Source: Nonomuraea jabiensis (GTDB taxonomy: Bacteria; Actinomycetota; Actinomycetes; Streptosporangiales; Streptosporangiaceae). From it: a DNA stretch of 64,000 nt. The notes below the pieces were generated by a model. The model was not told the origin of the DNA. It searched no databases and saw only the letters and a program-made list of their open reading frames with translations. Location: NCBI RefSeq assembly GCF_014204795.1, contig NZ_JACHMB010000001.1, forward strand, positions 7,080,501-7,144,500. The letters run 5' to 3'. The position numbers and the translations under genes were made by a program. Of the stretch, positions 25,255 to 33,947 are shown piece after piece; position 1 is the stretch's first letter; every line of letters starts with the position of its first letter.

Positions 25255-25872
25255 ATGAGTTACGGCAATCAGGGCGACGGCGGCTACGGCTCGCAGCCGC
25301 CCGGCGGCGGCTACGGCCAGCAGCCCCCCAGCGGTGGCGGCTACGGCGGTGGTTACGGCCAGCAGCCCCCGAGCGGCGGTGGCGGGTACGGCCAGCAGCC
25401 CCCCAGCAGTGGCGGCGGTTACGGCCAGCAGCCTCCGGCCGGCGGTGGCTACGGTCAGCAGCCCCCCAGCGGTGGCGGCTACGGCGGCGGTTACGGCCAG
25501 CAGCCCCCCAGCGGCGGCGACTTTGGCGGCGGTTACGGCCAGCAGCCTCCGAGCGGCGGCGGCTACGGCGGCGGTTACGGGCAGCAGCCCCCCGCCGGGG
25601 GCAACCCGCCGGACAACCACCTGGTGGCGGCCATCCTGACCACCATCTTCTGCTGCATGCCCCTGGGCATCGTGTCGATCGTCAAGTCTTCGCAGGTCAA
25701 CTCGAAGTGGCAGGTCGGCGACTACCAGGGCGCCGCGCTGGCGAGCGAGGAGGCCAAGACCTGGTGGAAGCGGACCTTGATCGCCGGCATCATCTGGTGG
25801 GTCCTGGTCATCCTCTTCTATGTCGTGGTGTTCGTCCTCCTGGCCGCGAGCGTCCCGAGCTCGAGCTACTGA
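25255..25872 (+). CDS. CD225/dispanin-family membrane protein with Gly-Tyr-Gln-Pro repeat N-terminus
   Basis: The 205-residue protein has about 115 residues of GGGYGQQPPSG repeats followed by a CD225 (interferon-induced transmembrane/dispanin) domain: NHLVAAILTTIFCCMPLGIV, then the signature Lys/Gln/Asn loop with VNSKWQVGDYQGA and a second helix (about 172-198). The two adjacent Cys in the first helix match the place that is lipidated in animal IFITM proteins; whether that occurs here is not known. A GAGAGG site precedes the ATG. The role of bacterial dispanins is unknown. Confidence 0.87.
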   Translation: MSYGNQGDGGYGSQPPGGGYGQQPPSGGGYGGGYGQQPPSGGGGYGQQPPSSGGGYGQQPPAGGGYGQQPPSGGGYGGGYGQQPPSGGDFGGGYGQQPPSGGGYGGGYGQQPPAGGNPPDNHLVAAILTTIFCCMPLGIVSIVKSSQVNSKWQVGDYQGAALASEEAKTWWKRTLIAGIIWWVLVILFYVVVFVLLAASVPSSSY

Positions 25873-25895
25873 GCCGGAAGGCGGATACTGAGAGT

Positions 25896-26327
25896 ATGAG
25901 CATCGCAACAACCGGGCGGCGCGGCACGACGCGTCTCAAGGAGCTGCTCGCGCCGCTCGGTGTTGCGGGCGCGACGGTCGCCGTGTTCGCCTTCGTCGGG
26001 ATGGTGGACCCCAACCAGCCGGGCCACTACCCGACCTGCCCGTTCCTGGCGATCACCGGCCTCTACTGCCCGGGCTGCGGCACGCTGCGCACCATCCACG
26101 CGCTCGCCCACCTCGACCCGGCCACCGCGCTCGGGATGAACCCTCTCGCCGTGGCCATGATGCCGTTCCTGCTGTTCTGGTGGGGGAGATGGGTCGTACG
26201 CGCCTTGCAGGGCCGGCCGAGACGCACCACGCTCGCCCATCCGGCGTGGCTGTGGGCGTTCATCGCCATCGTCATGGTCTACTGGGTTGTCCGTAACCTG
26301 CCGTTCGGGGCGTTCCTCGCTCCGTAG
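25896..26327 (+). CDS. DUF2752 membrane protein
   Basis: The 143-residue protein has a first helix (about 20-38), the DUF2752 signature TCPFLAITGLYCPGCGTLR with three Cys, then two further helices. The CPGCG motif could bind a metal or form a redox pair. The family is common in actinobacterial trp clusters and uncharacterised. The ATG is preceded at 6 nt by GATACT, a possible leaderless -10 box (25884-25889). Confidence 0.85.
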   Translation: MSIATTGRRGTTRLKELLAPLGVAGATVAVFAFVGMVDPNQPGHYPTCPFLAITGLYCPGCGTLRTIHALAHLDPATALGMNPLAVAMMPFLLFWWGRWVVRALQGRPRRTTLAHPAWLWAFIAIVMVYWVVRNLPFGAFLAP

Positions 26328-26375
26328 GGCCGCCCGCCTGGGGGGCCTGTGGTGAGGTGACCCCGTGCGGGCCGA

Positions 26376-26381
26376 TACCAT
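26376..26381 (+). promoter_or_regulatory. Possible -10 box for trpCBA (TACCAT)
   Basis: TACCAT lies about 75 bp before the trpC start; the transcript would have a leader of about 70 nt with a GGAGGG ribosome site. No Trp-codon leader peptide was found, so attenuation by that route is not supported. Confidence 0.3.
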
Positions 26382-26457
26382 CGCAGGACAAGGCAGAGAG
26401 CGGACGCGACGCGAACTCTCCGCCGCCCCCACAGTCGACCGGAGGGACCTCAAGCGC

Positions 26458-27297
26458 GTGAGTGAGCGGACGGAAGGGCCGAGTGTCCTCGACGACATCC
26501 TCGACGGGGTGCGCGCCGACCTCGCGGCACGTCAGCAGGCCGTGTCCATTGACGAGCTCAAGCGGCGGGCCGAGCGCGCCCACGCTCCCAGAGACGCCAT
26601 GGCCGCGCTCGGGGGCGACAGGATCTCGGTGATCGCCGAGGTCAAGCGGTCGAGCCCGTCCAAGGGCGCGCTGGCCGCCATCGCCGACCCGGCCGCGCTG
26701 GCGGCCGACTACGAAGAGGGCGGCGCCCACGTCATCAGCGTGCTGACCGAGCGGCGCAAGTTCGGCGGCAGCCTCGACGACCTGGCGGCGGTGCGCGCCC
26801 GGGTCGACATCCCGATCCTGCGCAAAGACTTCATCCTCACCTCCTACCAGCTCTGGGAGGCCCGGGCCCACGGCGCCGACCTGGCGCTGCTGATGGTCGT
26901 CTGCCTGGAGCAGGAGGCGCTGGTGTCGCTGATCGAGCGGGCCGAGTCGATCGGGCTCACCCCGCTGGTCGAGGTGCACACCGAGGAGGAGCTCGAGCGG
27001 GCGGTCGCCGCCGGCGCTCGGGTCATCGGGGTCAACGCGCGCAACCTCAAGACACTCGAGGTCGACCGCGAGGTCTTCACGAAGCTGGCGCCCAAGATCC
27101 CCGATAATGTGATCAAGATTGCCGAGTCGGGCGTGCGCGGCCCGCACGACCTGCTCGCCTACGCCAGGGCCGGCGCCGACGCCGTCCTGGTCGGGGAGAG
27201 CCTGGTCACCGGCAAGGACCCGCGCAAGGCAGTGGAGGCCCTGGTGACCGCCGGCGCCCATCCAGCGACGCGCCCCGACCACTCAGCAGAGGGATAG
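26458..27297 (+). CDS. trpC: Indole-3-glycerol phosphate synthase
   Basis: The 279-residue barrel enzyme converts CdRP to indole-3-glycerol phosphate. Catalytic Lys and Glu motifs are clear: VIAEVKRSSPSKG (residues about 57-69), LRKDFI, LVEVHTEEEL, GVNARNLKT and IAESGV. The GTG at 26458 was chosen because the family N-terminal helix (VLDDILDGVRADL) starts a few residues later; an 11-nt space to GGAGGG is slightly long. trpB follows after 2 bp. Confidence 0.96.
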   Translation: MSERTEGPSVLDDILDGVRADLAARQQAVSIDELKRRAERAHAPRDAMAALGGDRISVIAEVKRSSPSKGALAAIADPAALAADYEEGGAHVISVLTERRKFGGSLDDLAAVRARVDIPILRKDFILTSYQLWEARAHGADLALLMVVCLEQEALVSLIERAESIGLTPLVEVHTEEELERAVAAGARVIGVNARNLKTLEVDREVFTKLAPKIPDNVIKIAESGVRGPHDLLAYARAGADAVLVGESLVTGKDPRKAVEALVTAGAHPATRPDHSAEG

Positions 27298-27299
27298 CA

Positions 27300-28541
27300 G
27301 TGGCACACGAAGGCTCCATCCTGACCGCCGCCGACCTGGCGGGCAACGGCCCGCTCGGCGACGACCCCGACGTGCACGGCAAGTTCGGCATCTTCGGCGG
27401 CCGGTTCGTCCCCGAGGCGCTCATCCCGGCGCTCGACGAGGTGGCCGCGGTCTACGAGAAGGCCAAGAACGATCCGGAGTTCCTGCGGGAGTTCGACCAT
27501 CTGCTGCGCACGTACGCGGGCCGGCCGACCACGCTGACCGACGTGCCGCGCTTCAGCGAGCACGCCGGCGGCGCCAGGATCGTCCTCAAGCGTGAGGACC
27601 TCACCCACACCGGCGCCCACAAGATCAACAACGTGCTCGGCCAGGCCCTGCTCACCAAGCGGCTGGGCAAGAAGCGCGTGATCGCCGAGACCGGCGCGGG
27701 CCAGCACGGCGTGGCCACCGCCACCGCGGCCGCCCTGCTCGGCCTGGAGTGCGTGATCTACATGGGCGCGGTCGACTGCGAGCGCCAGGCGCTCAACGTC
27801 GCCAGGATGAAGCTGCTCGGCGCCACCGTGGTGCCGGTGACCAACGGCTCCCAGACGCTGAAGGACGCCATCAACGAGGCGTTCCGCGACTGGGTGACCA
27901 ATGTCGACACCACCCACTACCTGTTCGGCACGATCGCGGGGCCGCACCCGTTCCCCGAGATCGTCCGCGACTTCGCGCGCATCATCGGCGTCGAGGCCCG
28001 CCGCCAGATCCAGGAGCTGACCGGCGGCCTGCCCGACGCGGTGTGCGCGGCGGTCGGCGGCGGCAGCAACGCGATCGGCATCTTCCACGCGTTCCTCGGT
28101 GACGAGGGCGTCCAGCTGCACGGCTACGAGGCCGCCGGGCGCGGCCTGGAGTCCGGCGAGCACGCGCTCACGCTCACCGCCGGCTCGATCGGCGTGCTGC
28201 ACGGCTCGCGCACCTACGTGCTGCAGGACGACGAGGGCCAGACCATCGAGTCCCACTCGATCTCGGCCGGGCTCGACTACCCGGGCGTCGGCCCTGAGCA
28301 CGCCTGGCTGAAGGACTCCGGCCGCGCCACCTACCACGGCGTCACCGACGACGCGGCGATGGCCGCGTTCTCGCTGCTGGCCAGGACCGAGGGCATCATC
28401 CCGGCCATCGAGTCCTCCCACGCCCTGGCGGGCGCGCTGGAGCTGGGCCGCGAGCTCGGTTCCCAGGCGACCATCCTGGTCAACCTGTCCGGCCGCGGCG
28501 ACAAAGACATGGGCACGGCGATGAAATACTTCAACCTCTGA
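27300..28541 (+). CDS. trpB: Tryptophan synthase beta chain
   Basis: The 413-residue PLP enzyme condenses indole with serine. The PLP lysine lies in EDLTHTGAHKINN, the phosphate-binding loop is GGGSNAIG, and AETGAGQHGVATA is present. The GTG start follows an AGAGGGA site directly after trpC. The 73-bp gap to trpA holds a hairpin, which is unusual for genes whose products act as a complex. Confidence 0.97.
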   Translation: MAHEGSILTAADLAGNGPLGDDPDVHGKFGIFGGRFVPEALIPALDEVAAVYEKAKNDPEFLREFDHLLRTYAGRPTTLTDVPRFSEHAGGARIVLKREDLTHTGAHKINNVLGQALLTKRLGKKRVIAETGAGQHGVATATAAALLGLECVIYMGAVDCERQALNVARMKLLGATVVPVTNGSQTLKDAINEAFRDWVTNVDTTHYLFGTIAGPHPFPEIVRDFARIIGVEARRQIQELTGGLPDAVCAAVGGGSNAIGIFHAFLGDEGVQLHGYEAAGRGLESGEHALTLTAGSIGVLHGSRTYVLQDDEGQTIESHSISAGLDYPGVGPEHAWLKDSGRATYHGVTDDAAMAAFSLLARTEGIIPAIESSHALAGALELGRELGSQATILVNLSGRGDKDMGTAMKYFNL

Positions 28542-28553
28542 CGAGCCGCCACC

Positions 28554-28579
28554 CCGGCGTGGGGCCCCGCGCCGGGGGA
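28554..28579 (+). terminator. Hairpin in the trpB-trpA gap
   Basis: CCCCGGCG and CGCCGGGG pair around a 10-nt loop that itself contains GGGGCCCC. It starts 12 bp after the trpB stop. It may lower trpA transcription, protect the trpB message, or be neutral. Confidence 0.45.
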
Positions 28580-28614
28580 TAACTGGTGGGACTCGACCTT
28601 CGAAACGGACAGAC

Positions 28615-29409
28615 ATGACGACTCTTCAGACGGTTTTCGCCAAGGCGAAGGCGGACAACCGGGCCGCGCTCGTCGGCTACCTGCCCGCGGGCTTCCCCTC
28701 CAAGGGCGGCGACGTCGCCGCGGCCGCGGCCCTGGTCGAGGCCGGCTGCGACGTCATCGAGATCGGCCTGCCCTACTCCGACCCGCTCATGGACGGGCCG
28801 ACGATCCAGGACGCGGTGCACCGGTCGCTGGTCAACGGCACGCGCATCGCCGACGTGCTGCGCACGGTCGAGGGCGTCGCCGCCACCGGGGCCGCCACGC
28901 TCGTCATGACCTACTGGAACCCCATCGACAAGTACGGCGCCGAGCGGTTCGCCCGTGACCTCGCCGACGCGGGCGGCGTGGGCACGATCACGCCCGACCT
29001 GACGCCGGAGGAGTCGGAGCCGTGGCGGGCGGCGTCGGCGTCCGCGGGCATCGACACGGTGTTCCTGGTGGCGCCCAGCTCGACCGAGCAGCGCATCAAG
29101 GCCGTCGTCGACTGCTGCACGGGCTTCGTGTACGCGGCCTCGCTGATGGGCGTCACCGGCGCCAGGGAGAGCGTCAACGTCGCCGCCGAGGGCCTGGTCG
29201 AGCGGACCCGGGCGCACACGGACCTGCCGGTGTGCGTGGGTCTCGGCGTGGGCACGGGCGCTCAGGCGGCCGAGGTGGCGGCCTACGCCGACGGGGTGAT
29301 CGTGGGGTCGGCGTTCATCCGCCGCATCCTCGACGCCTCCGACGAGGCGGAGGGCCGGGCCTCCATCGCCGCCCTGGCCAGGGACATGGCCTCGGGCGTG
29401 CGCCGCTAG
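28615..29409 (+). CDS. trpA: Tryptophan synthase alpha chain
   Basis: The 264-residue barrel protein cleaves indole-3-glycerol phosphate and passes indole to TrpB. The catalytic Glu is in CDVIEIGLPYSDP and the Asp in the SDPLMDGP loop; TPDLTPEES and VGLGVGTGAQ are typical phosphate-site segments. The ATG follows an ACGGA site. It ends the trp cluster. Confidence 0.97.
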   Translation: MTTLQTVFAKAKADNRAALVGYLPAGFPSKGGDVAAAAALVEAGCDVIEIGLPYSDPLMDGPTIQDAVHRSLVNGTRIADVLRTVEGVAATGAATLVMTYWNPIDKYGAERFARDLADAGGVGTITPDLTPEESEPWRAASASAGIDTVFLVAPSSTEQRIKAVVDCCTGFVYAASLMGVTGARESVNVAAEGLVERTRAHTDLPVCVGLGVGTGAQAAEVAAYADGVIVGSAFIRRILDASDEAEGRASIAALARDMASGVRR

Positions 29410-29465
29410 GCTCGCGCCCCTGGCACTCATCGACGCACGCCGGCAAAGCTTTACCGGTCGTATGA

Positions 29466-29476
29466 CGAAATTTCGG
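29466..29476. promoter_or_regulatory. Palindrome CGAAATTTCG upstream of the GH101 gene
   Basis: CGAAATTTCGG lies 103 bp before the glycosidase start. The same 11 bp occur at 55720-55730 before the S8 peptidase gene. Both genes make exported hydrolases. The 29410-29578 gap holds nothing else recognised. Confidence 0.45.
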
Positions 29477-29578
29477 GATTGATGCAAGGATCTGGCGCGT
29501 AAGCCTTGGCGTGCGGTCCGGGGCGGGTGATGATCGGGGCCCCGAAGCGGTGTGACGCACGACCGCGAAAGGACACCG

Positions 29579-32500
29579 ATGCGTCCCAGCCCCGTCACCT
29601 TCGCCGCGGCCCTCGCGCTGGCGGTCACGGCCATGACCGCCCCGGCGTCCGCCGATCCCACCCCTCTGCCCGCCCCTTGGCCCACCCCGACGTACGAGTT
29701 ACCGTCCCCGGAGACTGCGCCGACGGGGGCGCCCCCGCCCAGCCCCACCGCGCAGAACGAGCCGCCCACGCCCGCGCGGGTGGCCACGCCGGTCGCGATC
29801 TCGTCCCCGGCGCTGCGCGTGGAGCTCGACCCGGACTTCCCGCGCGTCCTCGGCTACACCGACCGGGCGAGCGGCGCCAGCCTGGGCGGCAGCGCGGGCG
29901 TGCCCGCCGTCGTCCTCAACGGCCAGGCGCGGCCCGCGACCGTGGCCCTGACCGGGAACGACGGCGCGACCGCCCGCTACCGGCTGACCTTCCCCGATCT
30001 CGACGGCGTCGCGCTCCGGGCGAGCATCGGGGTCAAGGGCCGGGTGACGACCTTCCGGATCGACTCGGTGGCCGACACCGCGGCGTTCCGCGTCAACACC
30101 ATCGAACTGCCCGGCCACGACCTGGTGTCGGTGTCGAGCGCGCAGCCGGGCGCGGCGACCGCGTTCACCCGCCTGGACCCGAACTCGACCCGGACCGCCG
30201 ACGTCTTCGCCCAGGTCACCCCGGGCACCGCGGCCGACGACAGCCCGGTCGGGGCCACGTACGCGATCGTGAACACCGACCGGCTGGCCGCCGCGATCGA
30301 GACGAACTCCACCTACGACCGCCCCTCGGGCGTCACCGACCGCGACGCCGCCAGGCTCTGGCACCAGGCCAGGAAGGACGCCGGCGGCACGGTCACCGTG
30401 GGCGTGTGGAGCGGCCAGTGGACGCACCGCGCGACCGGCTCGCCGTTCACCGAGGAGCCGCCCTGGGCCAAGGTCGTGGTCACGCCCGACGCCAACGGCG
30501 ACGGGACGCTCGACTGGCAGGACGGCGCGGTGGCGTTCAGGGCCATCGCCGTCAGGGCGCCCGGCGCCGAGCAGACCAAAGATCGCGTGGTCACGCACAT
30601 CCCGTTCAACTTCTCCAGCCAGGCCACGCACCCGTTTCTGCGCACCCTGGACGACGTCAAGCGCATCTCGCTGGCCACCGACGGCCTCGGGCAGCTCGCG
30701 CTGCTCAAGGGCTACCAGTCGGAGGGCCACGACGCGGCGCACCCCGACTACGGCGGCAACTACAACCGGCGCGCGGGCGGCCTGAAGGACCTGAACACGC
30801 TGCTCAAGGCCGGCAAGGGCTGGAACGCCACGTTCGGCGCGCACGTCAACGCCACCGAGTCCTACCCCGAGGCCAGGAACTTCAGCGAGCAGCTCGTCGA
30901 CAAGGCCGCCAAGGGCTGGAACTGGCTCGACCAGGCGTACCTGATCGACCAGCGCGGCGACCTCACCAGGGGCACCCTGGCCGGGCGCCTCGCGCGGCTG
31001 CGCGCCGAGACCGACCGCAACCTCGCGGTGCTGTACGTGGACGTGTTCAGGCCGTTCGGCTGGGTCGCCGACCGCACGCTGGCCGAGCTGCGCGAGCAGG
31101 GCTGGCAGGTGACCACGGAGTGGTCGGACAAGCTGGAACGCGCGTCCCTGTGGTCGCACTGGGCCAACGACCTCAGCTACGGCGGCGTCACCAACAAGGG
31201 GCTGAACTCCCAGATCATCCGGTTCATCCGCAACGACGAGAAGGACGTCTGGAACGCCCACCCGATCCTCGGCAACGCCCGCATCGTCGAGTTCGAGGGC
31301 TGGCAGGCGAAGAACGACTTCACCGCGTTCTACCGCAACATCTGGGAGCACAACCTGCCGGTCAAGTACCTGCAGCACTACAAGATCATGGACTGGAACG
31401 CGGACGAGATCGTCTTCACCGGCGGCGTGCGCGGCACGTACCGGGACGGCAGGCGCGAGCTGTTCGCCGGCGGGCACCAGGTGCTCGACGGGGGCACCTA
31501 CCTGCTGCCGTGGCAGGGCAGGTACTACCACTACAACCCCGCGGGAGGGGTCACGACCTGGGACGCCGACCGGCCGATGACCGTCTACCGGCTCACCGGC
31601 CAGGGACGGGTGCCGGTCGGCACGGTCACCCCGGAGCAGGGGAAGATCACGTTGCGGGCGGAGGCGGGCGTGCCGTACGTCCTCTACCCCGGCAAGGCGC
31701 CCCGGCAGCCGGACCCGGACTGGGGGCAGGGCAGCGGCGTCCGCGACCCCGGCTTCAACGGCGACCGGCTCGCCGGATGGACCGTCACGGGCCCCGTGAG
31801 CGTCCGCGAGAACGAGCTGAGCCAGCGGGTGGCGGTGCTCGGCGGCGGGGCGCAGGCGCGGCTGGAGCAGCGGCTGACGGGCCTGCGGCCCGGCCGCACC
31901 TACACCGCCTCGGCCTTCGTCGAGATCGAGCCGGGCAGGACCCGCGAGACCACCCTGGAGGCCGCCGGGCGGGCGGTGACCCTCAGCCGGTCCACGGCCA
32001 GGAACTACATCGCCTCCGACGAGAAGCACGACACCTTCTTCCAGCGGGCCAAGGTGACCTTCACCGCGCCCGGCACGTCGGCCACGCTGCGGATCACGGC
32101 CGCCGCCGCCGACGGGGACGTGCGGGTGGACGACGTGCGGGTGTTCGAGCGGGAGCCGGCCGGTGAGGTGGAGACGTTCGAGTCGGCCGAGCCCGGCTGG
32201 GGGCCGTTCGTGAAGGGCGACGCGGGCGGGTCGTTCGACGCGCGCACGCACCTGTCCGAGCGGCACGAGCCGTACACGCAGGCCGGGTGGAACGGCAAGA
32301 CGATCGACGACGTGCTGAACGGCGACTGGTCGCTGAAGGCGCACGAGGAGCGCCAGGGGCTCATCTACCGCACGCTGCCGTGGACCGCGCGGTTCGAGCC
32401 GGGGCACGCGTACGAGGTGTCCTTCGCCTACCAGAGCGCGCAGGCGGACACGTACCAGTGGGTGACCGGCTACGACAAGGTCGGCTCCAGTGTCGAGACC

Positions 32501-33439
32501 CGGCGCACGCCCATCCCCGAGCGACGGACCACGGGCACGTTCAGGGAACGGGTGGTGGCGGGGTGCGGGGACGTGTGGGTCGGGCTGCGCTCGCTCAAGG
32601 CCGAGCAGGCCGGGGCCGACTTCGTCCTCGACGACTTCTCCGTGACCGACCTCGGCGCGGCGCCGGACGCGCAGGCGTGCGGGTCGCTGGAGGTGGCGCC
32701 CGCCGGCGTCCTCGAGCAGGGGGTGGCCAACGAGGTCGTCACCACGTTCACGAACCTCGAGGACGCGCCGGCGCGGGACGTGCGGGTGACGCTGGACGTC
32801 CCGGACGGGTGGACGGTCACCGGCGACGGGACCGGCGACGTCGAGCCCGGCGCGAAGTTGACCACGAGCTGGCAGGTCACCCCGCCCGCGGACGCCTTCG
32901 GGAGCTACGAGCTCGGCGCGGCCGCGGGCTACTCCGTGGACGGCGTGGCCAAGCGGCTCACCGCGTCCGCGACCGTGCGCACGACGCCCCGGCCGCCCGC
33001 GGGCGACGCCTACGCAAGCGACCTGGAGTGGGTCACCGCGGACAACGGCTGGGGGCCGGTGGAGCGCGACCGGTCCAACGGCGACACCGGCGAGGGCGAC
33101 GGCGGGCCGATCGTCATCGGCGGGCGGACGTTCGCCAAGGGGCTCGGGACGCACGCGCCGGCCAAGGTCCGTTTCCATCTGGGCGGCGCGTGCACGGGGT
33201 TCACGGCGGTCGTCGGGGTCGACGACGTGCAGGCCACGCGGGGGTCCGTGCAGTTCGCCGTGGTGGCGGACGGGGTGGAGAAGGCACGCAGTCCGGTCCT
33301 GCGGGCCGCCGACGCGGCGTACGAGCTGAGCGCCGACCTGACCGGAGCCCGTTACGTGGACCTGGTGGTGGGGGACGGCGGCGACGGGAACGGCAACGAC
33401 CACGCCGACTGGGGCGAGGCCAGGTTCACGTGCGGCTGA
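29579..33439 (+). CDS. Secreted GH101-family endo-alpha-N-acetylgalactosaminidase-like glycosidase
   Basis: The 1286-residue protein has a Sec signal peptide (residues 1 to about 25), a Pro/Thr linker, a beta-sandwich, then the GH101 catalytic barrel. The likely nucleophile Asp488 (LYVDVF) and acid/base Glu514 (TTEWSDK) are in place. Galactose-binding-like beta domains follow (about 710-1040), then a NEW3-like domain (about 1040-1120) and a C-terminal NPCBM-type domain (about 1140-1286). GH101 enzymes release the core-1 disaccharide from O-glycoproteins such as mucins; in a soil actinomycete the target is unclear. The ATG at 29579 has a GAAAGGA site; an ATG-like start 27 bp upstream would break the signal peptide. 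Confidence 0.87.
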   Translation: MRPSPVTFAAALALAVTAMTAPASADPTPLPAPWPTPTYELPSPETAPTGAPPPSPTAQNEPPTPARVATPVAISSPALRVELDPDFPRVLGYTDRASGASLGGSAGVPAVVLNGQARPATVALTGNDGATARYRLTFPDLDGVALRASIGVKGRVTTFRIDSVADTAAFRVNTIELPGHDLVSVSSAQPGAATAFTRLDPNSTRTADVFAQVTPGTAADDSPVGATYAIVNTDRLAAAIETNSTYDRPSGVTDRDAARLWHQARKDAGGTVTVGVWSGQWTHRATGSPFTEEPPWAKVVVTPDANGDGTLDWQDGAVAFRAIAVRAPGAEQTKDRVVTHIPFNFSSQATHPFLRTLDDVKRISLATDGLGQLALLKGYQSEGHDAAHPDYGGNYNRRAGGLKDLNTLLKAGKGWNATFGAHVNATESYPEARNFSEQLVDKAAKGWNWLDQAYLIDQRGDLTRGTLAGRLARLRAETDRNLAVLYVDVFRPFGWVADRTLAELREQGWQVTTEWSDKLERASLWSHWANDLSYGGVTNKGLNSQIIRFIRNDEKDVWNAHPILGNARIVEFEGWQAKNDFTAFYRNIWEHNLPVKYLQHYKIMDWNADEIVFTGGVRGTYRDGRRELFAGGHQVLDGGTYLLPWQGRYYHYNPAGGVTTWDADRPMTVYRLTGQGRVPVGTVTPEQGKITLRAEAGVPYVLYPGKAPRQPDPDWGQGSGVRDPGFNGDRLAGWTVTGPVSVRENELSQRVAVLGGGAQARLEQRLTGLRPGRTYTASAFVEIEPGRTRETTLEAAGRAVTLSRSTARNYIASDEKHDTFFQRAKVTFTAPGTSATLRITAAAADGDVRVDDVRVFEREPAGEVETFESAEPGWGPFVKGDAGGSFDARTHLSERHEPYTQAGWNGKTIDDVLNGDWSLKAHEERQGLIYRTLPWTARFEPGHAYEVSFAYQSAQADTYQWVTGYDKVGSSVETRRTPIPERRTTGTFRERVVAGCGDVWVGLRSLKAEQAGADFVLDDFSVTDLGAAPDAQACGSLEVAPAGVLEQGVANEVVTTFTNLEDAPARDVRVTLDVPDGWTVTGDGTGDVEPGAKLTTSWQVTPPADAFGSYELGAAAGYSVDGVAKRLTASATVRTTPRPPAGDAYASDLEWVTADNGWGPVERDRSNGDTGEGDGGPIVIGGRTFAKGLGTHAPAKVRFHLGGACTGFTAVVGVDDVQATRGSVQFAVVADGVEKARSPVLRAADAAYELSADLTGARYVDLVVGDGGDGNGNDHADWGEARFTCG

Positions 33440-33448
33440 GCGGGCCCC

Positions 33449-33808
33449 TCATGCCCGGACCGCCCTGGTGAACAGCGCGGCCGGGCCCGCCTTGGGGCCG
33501 GGCCTGCAGCAGGGACGGCAGCCCGTCCAGCGCGCGCGCTGGATCGCCATCGCGGTCACCCGCACGTCGAACGCCCCGAACTCGCCGCTCTCCTGCCCCC
33601 AGACCAGCAACCGCTCGACAGGGGACGGCTCCGGCAGGCCGGTGGCCCCGGAGCGGAGGGGATCTCCGCGGCCGCGCCCGCCGGGCGCTCACCCGCTCGG
33701 TCAGGTACGCCGAGAGCCGCCCCCGGATCGTCACTGAGGGTAGCCGAGCGCGGCGATCGTCGCGATGGTCGCCGTCACGATCTGCGCCCGTCTGGCGGAG
33801 CCCGTGAC
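33449..33808 (-). pseudogene. Degraded TetR-family regulator gene
   Basis: On the minus strand, 33806 downward reads RRAQIVTATIATIAALGYPQ and then a stop: this is the first helix of a TetR DNA-binding domain. After a gap the frame 33734 downward gives IRGRLSAYLTERV, and near 33560 GEFGAFDVRVTAMAIQRA is followed, after a shift in a CGCGCGCG run, by LDGLPSLLQARP. These are pieces of a TetR C-terminal domain. The helix-turn-helix itself is deleted and at least two frameshifts are needed. No intact frame covers the region. Confidence 0.6.
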
Positions 33809-33810
33809 CG

Positions 33811-33838
33811 TTACTTGCTTGAGTAAATTTTTACTTGA
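33811..33838. promoter_or_regulatory. Overlapping TetR-type operators next to the broken regulator
   Basis: TTACT-N6-AGTAA (33811-33826) overlaps AGTAAA-TT-TTTACT (33822-33835) in a very A/T-rich patch between the TetR remnant and the DoxX gene. The half-site TTACTTG is present twice. These look like the sites the lost regulator once bound. Confidence 0.5.
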
Positions 33839-33947
33839 CGGCGTAATTCCCGCAAGAAACACGGCTTAGCCGGTGCTTATCCTCCCCGTGGTCATATGGA
33901 TTCCCGGTACTGTGCCCATCCCGGTGCAGAGAAAGAGGAGATGGCGT

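Noticed and set aside
24500..25600. CRISPR-like or minisatellite repeat in the two GYGQQPP genes
   Set aside because: The repetition is of codons in frame and lacks unique spacers; both genes have ribosome sites and membrane domains.
26328..26457. Tryptophan leader peptide or attenuator before trpC
   Set aside because: No short frame with Trp codons and no clean terminator/antiterminator pair was found; a weak imperfect hairpin near 26330 has a mismatch.
29699..33403. Minus-strand open frame of 1234 codons across the GH101 gene
   Set aside because: It is rich in Arg, Gly, His, Pro and Val with no domain, and mirrors a well-defined glycosidase on the plus strand; such antisense frames are a by-product of very high GC at third positions.
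33468..33737. Plus-strand 89-codon frame after the GH101 gene
   Set aside because: It is antisense to recognisable TetR fragments on the minus strand and has no features of its own.
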